This document shows positions 59,465 to 64,000 of a DNA stretch of 64,000 bases, piece by piece; positions within the stretch are counted from its first letter, which is position 1; each line of letters begins with the position of its first letter. The DNA comes from Acetobacteraceae bacterium (GTDB lineage: Bacteria; Pseudomonadota; Alphaproteobacteria; Acetobacterales; Acetobacteraceae), in contig JAMXLO010000096.1 in the NCBI GenBank assembly GCA_024280945.1, positions 16,891 through 80,890 on the forward strand. Direction: 5' to 3'. The notes under the pieces were generated by a model, which saw only the letters and a program-made list of their open reading frames with translations, ran no database searches and was not told the DNA's origin. The position numbers and the translations under genes were made by a program.

Positions 59465-60190
59465 ATGGACAAGTCGCGACGTCTTGGCGCCGAGTTCTTC
59501 GGTACATTCTGGCTGACATTCGGCGGCTGCGGCAGCGCTGTGCTGGCGGCGCTGGTGACCAATCCCGCGGGGATCAACCTCGGGATCGGTTTCTTGGGCG
59601 TCGCGCTGGCGTTCGGACTGACCGTACTGACAATGGCCTACGCGGTGGGCCACGTCTCGGGCGGGCATTTCAATCCTGCCGTGACGGTCGGGCTGTGGGC
59701 GGGAAAGCGCTGCGCCACCGGCGATGTTATCCCATACATCGTGGCGCAGGTGATCGGCGCCATCGCCGCCGCTGCGGTGCTGTATTGGATCGCTTCAGGC
59801 AAGCCCGGCTGGATGCCCGGCAATTTCGCGGCCAACGGCTATGGCGAACTCAGTCCCGGCAAGTACAGTCTCGGATCATGCCTCCTGACGGAGGTGCTGA
59901 TGACGTTCTTTTTCCTGCTGATCATCATCGGGTGCACGTCGAAGGGTGCCGCGGTGGGGTTCGCCGGTATCCCGATCGGGCTGGCGCTGACGCTGATCCA
60001 TCTGGTGTCGATCCCGGTGACCAACACGTCGGTCAATCCGGCGCGCAGCACTGGTCCCGCGTTGTTTGCCGGTGCCGCCTACATTTCGCAGCTCTGGCTG
60101 TTCTGGGTTGCGCCGATCGTGGGGGCGCTGATTGCCGGCCTGGTCTCCCGCTGGCTGCACGAGGCAGACGAGTTGGCTCTCGCCGAGTAG
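59465..60190 (+). CDS. aqpZ: Aquaporin Z
   Basis: This 241-residue channel has both NPA motifs: N70-P-A in '[11 protein letters not shown]' and N191-P-A-R194 in '[11 protein letters not shown]'. The narrow histidine in '[15 protein letters not shown]' and the R194 filter point to a strict water channel (AqpZ) rather than a glycerol facilitator. Six helices are evident. AAGGGGG precedes ATG 59465; the longer upstream frame overlaps the desaturase gene. It converges on the UxaA-type gene with 9 bases between the stops. Confidence 0.95.
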   Translation: MDKSRRLGAEFFGTFWLTFGGCGSAVLAALVTNPAGINLGIGFLGVALAFGLTVLTMAYAVGHVSGGHFNPAVTVGLWAGKRCATGDVIPYIVAQVIGAIAAAAVLYWIASGKPGWMPGNFAANGYGELSPGKYSLGSCLLTEVLMTFFFLLIIIGCTSKGAAVGFAGIPIGLALTLIHLVSIPVTNTSVNPARSTGPALFAGAAYISQLWLFWVAPIVGALIAGLVSRWLHEADELALAE

Positions 60191-60199
60191 CGGCGAGAG

Positions 60200-61723
60200 T
60201 CACATCGTCGCGCCGAGCACCCATGGAGCGAACTCTGCGGCGCCGAAGTCGAACTGTTCGCTCTTGGTCCGCTCGCCGGATGCGACGCGCAGCATGAGTT
60301 CGAAGACGCGCTGGCCGCACTGCTGCACGGTCTCATCGCCGTCGAGGATCGTGCCGCAGTTCACGTCCATGTCGTCTGCCATGCGCTGATACATCGGCGT
60401 GTTGGTTGCCAGCTTGATGGAGGGCGCCGGCTTGCAGCCGAACACGCTGCCACGGCCGGTGGTGAAGCAGACAAGGTTCGCGCCACCGGCCACCTGCCCG
60501 GTCGCCGACACTGGGTCATAGCCCGGGGTATCCATGAACACGAAGCCCTTTGCCGTCACCTTCTCTGCGTAGCCGACGACGTCCACGAGGTTCGTGCTGC
60601 CGGCCTTCGCCATCGCGCCGAGCGATTTTTCCAGGATCGTGGTCAGGCCGCCCGCCTTGTTGCCGGGCGAGGGATTCGCGTTCATCTCCGCGCCCTCGCG
60701 CTGCGTGTAGTCCTCCCACCACCGCATCAGGGCGACCAGCTTTTCACCCACCTCGGGCGACACCGCACGGCGCGTCAGCAGATGTTCGGCGCCATAGGTC
60801 TCGGGCGTCTCCGACAGGATGACGGAGCCGCCATGACGCACCACCAGATCGCTGGCTGCACCGAGGGCTGGATTGGCTGATACCCCGGAGTAGCCGTCCG
60901 AGCCGCCGCATTGCAGCGCCACCGTCAGTTCTCTGACCGGGACCGGTTCGCGGTGCACATGATTCGCTTCGGCCAGCACATCCTTCACGAACGCGACGCC
61001 TGCCTCGACGGTCTTGCGCGTACCGCCCATCGACTGGATATCCATGTTGCGGATGCGATCGGTCAGGCGTTGCTCTTCCATCAGCCCGCGGATCTGGTTC
61101 ACCTCGCAGCCCAGCCCGAGCACGACGACGTGGGAAAAATTGGCGTGGCGCGCGTAGCCGGCCAGCGTGCGGCGCAGCACGCGCAACGGCTCGCTTTCCG
61201 TCATGCCGCAACCCGTTTTGTGGGTCAGTGCCACGACGCCGTCCACGTTGGGGTAGTCCGCCAAAGGATCGTCGCCGGTGAACGGGTTGCGGCGGAACAC
61301 GTCAGCGACTAGCCCGGCGACATGCGCAGAACAGTTCACGCTGGTCAGGATGCCGATATAGTTGCGGGTCGCCACCCGGCCGTCAGGGCGACGAATGCCT
61401 TCGAACGTCAATGGTGTGTTGGCGTATTCGGTGGGCCTGGCATCGACGCCATAGGCATAGTCCTTGGCGAAATCGCCCATCCCGCAGTTCTGCACGTGCA
61501 CGTGCTGGCCGGCGGCCACCGCCTGTGAGGCGAAGCCGATGATCTGGCCATAGCGCCGCACCGGTTCGCCGGCTGCGATCGCCCGCACTGCGACCTTGTG
61601 ACCGGCCGGGATGCGCTCTTTGGCGGCGACACCCTCGGCCAGCGGCGTCCCGGGCAGTAGCGTCGCGCGCGCAATCACCACGCTGTCGCTGGGATGCAGG
61701 CGAATCACCGGCGGTGGGGCCAT
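60200..61723 (-). CDS. UxaA/GarD family sugar-acid dehydratase
   Basis: This 507-residue protein has the two-part UxaA layout: a small N-terminal SAF-like domain (about 1-95) and a large catalytic domain. Hallmarks are 'RRPDGRVATRNYIGILTSVNCSAHVA', 'ALTHKTGCGM', 'LGLGCEVNQI', 'LQCGGSDGYSGVSANPALG' and 'TTGRGSVFGCKPAPSIKL'. The cysteines and histidine bind iron. The length fits altronate (UxaA) and galactarate (GarD) dehydratases; sequence alone does not decide between them. AGGAGA precedes ATG 61723. No uronate-isomerase or kinase genes lie nearby. It is divergent from a family-5 binding protein gene. Confidence 0.9.
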   Translation of the reverse strand: MAPPPVIRLHPSDSVVIARATLLPGTPLAEGVAAKERIPAGHKVAVRAIAAGEPVRRYGQIIGFASQAVAAGQHVHVQNCGMGDFAKDYAYGVDARPTEYANTPLTFEGIRRPDGRVATRNYIGILTSVNCSAHVAGLVADVFRRNPFTGDDPLADYPNVDGVVALTHKTGCGMTESEPLRVLRRTLAGYARHANFSHVVVLGLGCEVNQIRGLMEEQRLTDRIRNMDIQSMGGTRKTVEAGVAFVKDVLAEANHVHREPVPVRELTVALQCGGSDGYSGVSANPALGAASDLVVRHGGSVILSETPETYGAEHLLTRRAVSPEVGEKLVALMRWWEDYTQREGAEMNANPSPGNKAGGLTTILEKSLGAMAKAGSTNLVDVVGYAEKVTAKGFVFMDTPGYDPVSATGQVAGGANLVCFTTGRGSVFGCKPAPSIKLATNTPMYQRMADDMDVNCGTILDGDETVQQCGQRVFELMLRVASGERTKSEQFDFGAAEFAPWVLGATM

Positions 61724-61895
61724 GTCGGTCTCCTGAGGCGAAGTCGGTGGCGCTGTGCCGTTCATGCTACCGGCGCAAAACCGCGACATGCGCCATGCGG
61801 ACCGCCATGTCCAGGCGGGTTGCCGTGGCACCGAGCCGCCGAATTCTTGCGGCAACCGTCCTATACACGTCTCACCACTTAACGGATACGCCTTG

Positions 61896-61918
61896 AGATC
61901 AGCCACATGAGCTGATCT
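61896..61918. promoter_or_regulatory. Perfect inverted repeat upstream of the binding protein gene
   Basis: AGATCAGC and GCTGATCT form a perfect 8-base inverted repeat with a 7-base spacer, ending 46 bases before the ATG at 61965. It lies in the 241-base divergent region shared with the UxaA-type gene. It may be an operator for both genes or a hairpin in the leader of the binding protein mRNA. Confidence 0.4.
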
Positions 61919-61964
61919 TCTGCGGCTTCGCCATCTGCTGAACCGACGGAACGGAGCACAATCA

Positions 61965-63548
61965 ATGAATCGCCGCCAGTTCATCGGCGCCGCGACCGCC
62001 GCGACCCTTGCTGCTCCAGCGGTGCAGGCGGCCGGTGATCCGAAGCTGCTGAAGTTTATCCCTCAAGCAGACATCGCACTGCTCGATCCGACGTTCGCGC
62101 CTGCCTTGGTCACACGCAATCACGCATACATGGTATACGATACACTATATGGCGTTGATGATGCCGTGCGGCCGCGACCGCAGATGGCGGCGGGACACGT
62201 GATCGAGGATGACGGAAAGACCTGGAAGATCACGCTCCGTGACGGGCTGCGGTTTCATGACGGCGAGAAGGTGCTGGCGCGCGACGCGGCCGCTTCACTG
62301 AAGCGATGGGCCAAACGCGATGTCTATGCGATCTCGGTGTTTGGCCAGGTAGATGAGCTCGAAGCTATTTCGGATAACGTACTGCAGTTCCGGCTGAGAC
62401 GACCGTTCCGGCTCTTGGCCGATCTGCTGGGCAAGCCCAACCCTTTCGCTCCGGTGGTCATGCCGGAAAGGCTCGCACTGACCGAGCCAGGGCAGCAGGT
62501 GAAGGAGGTGATCGGCAGCGGCCCCTATAAGTTTGCTATGGCTGAGCGAATCCCAGGCTCGCTTGCCGTATATCGGCGCAATGCCGACTACGTTCCGCGG
62601 AACGACGGTCCCCCGGTGGGTACTGCCGGCCCCAAGATTGCCAACTTCGATCGGGTCGAATGGCACACCATTCCCGATGCGGCGACAGCGGCGGCGGCCT
62701 TGCAGTCGGGTGAGATGGACTGGTGGGAACAAGCGACTTCCGATCTTCTGCCGTTGCTGCGCAAGAACTCAAACCTGACGGTCGATGTGATCGACACGTT
62801 GGGCTACTATGCGGTGCTGCGATTCAATCATCTGTTTCCGCCGTTCAGCAATCCAGGCATCAGGCGAGCGCTGCTTCACGCGTTCAGCGAGACCGACATG
62901 ATGACTGCCGTGGCGGGCAACGATCGCTCGATGTCGACAGTGAGCGTCGGCACGTTCACCCCAAGCTCGCCGCTCGCCAATGATGCCGGTATGGAGGTGC
63001 TGAACGGCCCACGCGATCTGGCCAAGGTGAAGCGCGACATTGCGGCGGCCGGTTACAATGGTGAGAAATTCGTGTTCCTGGTGCCGACCGACCTGCCGGC
63101 CATCAATGCCATGAGCGAGGTCGCCGCCGACATATTTCGCCAACTCGGCATGAACATGGACTACCAGGCGCTCGACTGGGCGACGGTTGCGCAGCGGCTC
63201 AATTCGCCGGAGCCGCTCGACAAGGGTGGATGGAGCCTGAACGCGAACTATGCGCCTGGCTATTCAGCGTCCAGCCCGGCGGCGCATGGCTTCCTGCGTG
63301 GCCTGGGACGAAAATCGCTGTTCGGCTGGCCGGACATGCCGCGAATCGAGGAACTGCGCAGCGCGTGGATCGATGCCACCGATCCTGAGGAACAGAAGCG
63401 CATTTGCCGAGAGATTCAGCTGCAGGCGTTCCAGGACGTGCCGTACATCCCGCTCGGGGCGTTCTTCTTCGCCTCCGCCTATCGAAGGGACCTGGCCGGA
63501 ATGCTCAAGGGCAGCGTGCCGATGTTCACCAATGTGCGGCGGGCGTGA
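61965..63548 (+). CDS. ABC transporter substrate-binding protein, family 5 (peptide/nickel type)
   Basis: This 527-residue protein has a Tat-like leader ('NRRQFIGAATAATLAAPAVQA') and the family-5 fold of DppA/OppA proteins: 'LDPTFAPALVTRNHAYMVYDTLYG', 'WKITLRDGLRFHDGEKV', 'VIGSGPYKF' and 'LRFNHLFPPFSNPGIRRALLHAF'. It binds a peptide or other small solute in the periplasm. A CGGAGC ribosome binding site precedes ATG 61965. No permease or ATPase genes follow, since lepA converges immediately after it, so it depends on components encoded elsewhere. The ligand is unknown. Confidence 0.92.
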   Translation: MNRRQFIGAATAATLAAPAVQAAGDPKLLKFIPQADIALLDPTFAPALVTRNHAYMVYDTLYGVDDAVRPRPQMAAGHVIEDDGKTWKITLRDGLRFHDGEKVLARDAAASLKRWAKRDVYAISVFGQVDELEAISDNVLQFRLRRPFRLLADLLGKPNPFAPVVMPERLALTEPGQQVKEVIGSGPYKFAMAERIPGSLAVYRRNADYVPRNDGPPVGTAGPKIANFDRVEWHTIPDAATAAAALQSGEMDWWEQATSDLLPLLRKNSNLTVDVIDTLGYYAVLRFNHLFPPFSNPGIRRALLHAFSETDMMTAVAGNDRSMSTVSVGTFTPSSPLANDAGMEVLNGPRDLAKVKRDIAAAGYNGEKFVFLVPTDLPAINAMSEVAADIFRQLGMNMDYQALDWATVAQRLNSPEPLDKGGWSLNANYAPGYSASSPAAHGFLRGLGRKSLFGWPDMPRIEELRSAWIDATDPEEQKRICREIQLQAFQDVPYIPLGAFFFASAYRRDLAGMLKGSVPMFTNVRRA

Positions 63549-63551
63549 CGG

Positions 63552-64000
63552 TCACGCGTCCATCTTCAGCGCCGCCAGGAAGGCGGACTGCGGGATCTCC
63601 ACCTTGCCGAACTGGCGCATGCGCTTCTTGCCCTCTTTCTGCTTCTCCAGCAGCTTCCGCTTGCGCGTCACGTCACCGCCATAGCACTTGGCGGTCACGT
63701 CCTTGGACAGCGCGCCAAGTGTTTCGCGCGCAATGATGCGGCCACCGATCGCGGCCTGGATGGCGATCTTGAACAACTGGCGAGGAATCAGGTCCTTGAG
63801 CTTGGCACAGATCGCGCGACCGCGTGCTTCGGCCGCGTTGCGATGCGCGATGAAGGACAGTGCGTCGACCGGGTCGCCGTTCACCAGGATGGAGATGCGC
63901 ACCAGCTCACCCGGCGCGTAGTTGTCCATCTGATAGTCGAAGCTGGCATAGCCGCGCGACACCGACTTCAGCCGGTCATAGAAGTCGAACACGACCTCGT
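63552..64000 (-). CDS. lepA: Elongation factor 4 (LepA), C-terminal part (runs off the right edge)
   Basis: The last 149 residues of LepA are visible: '[22 protein letters not shown]' opens the segment, followed by the LepA-specific C-terminal domain ending '[37 protein letters not shown]', which is diagnostic. LepA is a ribosome-associated GTPase that assists translation and back-translocation under stress. The GTPase part and the start lie beyond the window. It converges on the binding protein gene with 3 bases between the stops. Confidence 0.95.
   Translation of the reverse strand, partial: EVVFDFYDRLKSVSRGYASFDYQMDNYAPGELVRISILVNGDPVDALSFIAHRNAAEARGRAICAKLKDLIPRQLFKIAIQAAIGGRIIARETLGALSKDVTAKCYGGDVTRKRKLLEKQKEGKKRMRQFGKVEIPQSAFLAALKMDA

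Overview
The window looks like chromosomal DNA of a high-GC alphaproteobacterium, most likely in or near the Acetobacteraceae/Rhodospirillales. This is an inference from gene content: a hopanoid-type MMPL transporter (HpnN-like), recF-gyrB, a full-length HyuA-HyuB fusion, Tat-like binding-protein leaders, many GTG/TTG starts and strong GC bias. No rRNA, tRNA, CRISPR array, prophage or complete insertion sequence was seen. Both ends cut through genes: a sensor kinase at the left edge and lepA at the right edge.

Layout. 1-6.8 kb: a truncated MASE1-CHASE-PAS kinase, a periplasmic binding protein, a proline/alanine-rich membrane protein, a CTAG-bounded repeat, a GFA-type zinc protein and an amidase. 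6.9-9.0 kb: a phospholipase-D-type enzyme translationally coupled to a two-gene chromate transporter. 9.0-15.5 kb: a catabolic block with a Rieske oxygenase, an acetoin-dehydrogenase-like E1alpha/E1beta/lipoyl-hydrolase operon, a flavin-type monooxygenase and a tartrate-dehydrogenase-like enzyme. 15.6-28.2 kb: signalling, with a 1359-residue double kinase, truA, an OmpR/kinase pair, a second inverted copy of the CTAG repeat, a small exported protein, xseA, a PAS hybrid kinase, a VWA protein and an orphan CheZ-like phosphatase. 28.6-33.3 kb: a possible small-peptide gene with its own terminator, a hydratase, a penicillin-acylase-family enzyme, a PPOX protein and an alpha/beta hydrolase. 33.3-36.0 kb: arsenic resistance (acr3, arsM, arsR) with a readable, apparently leaderless promoter. 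36.0-39.7 kb: gyrB and recF. 39.9-43.5 kb: a lytic transglycosylase, an SGNH lipoprotein and a DUF1989 protein. 43.6-50.8 kb: an OPT transporter, a HyuAB/oxoprolinase fusion, a PfpI-like protein and a ureohydrolase, which together suggest salvage of peptide or amidine nitrogen. 50.9-55.7 kb: envelope genes (TonB-like, DUF2459 lipoprotein, a 49-residue lipoprotein, a small exported protein, HpnN-like). 55.8-64 kb: a MetE-like enzyme, a GT39-family glycosyltransferase, a fatty-acid desaturase, an aquaporin, a UxaA-family dehydratase, a family-5 binding protein and the 3' end of lepA.

The least explained signals are non-coding. A multi-stem inverted-repeat structure lies between the PfpI-like and ureohydrolase genes. 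Two opposed copies of a 165-172 bp CTAG-bounded repeat are present, one of which supplies the stop codon of a neighbouring gene. A tandem CTAAA-N6-TTTAG pair lies in the promoter region shared with xseA. A 26-codon membrane-peptide ORF is followed by a strong intrinsic terminator. Several genes were restarted at internal codons supported by a ribosome binding site; the reason is given in each entry.
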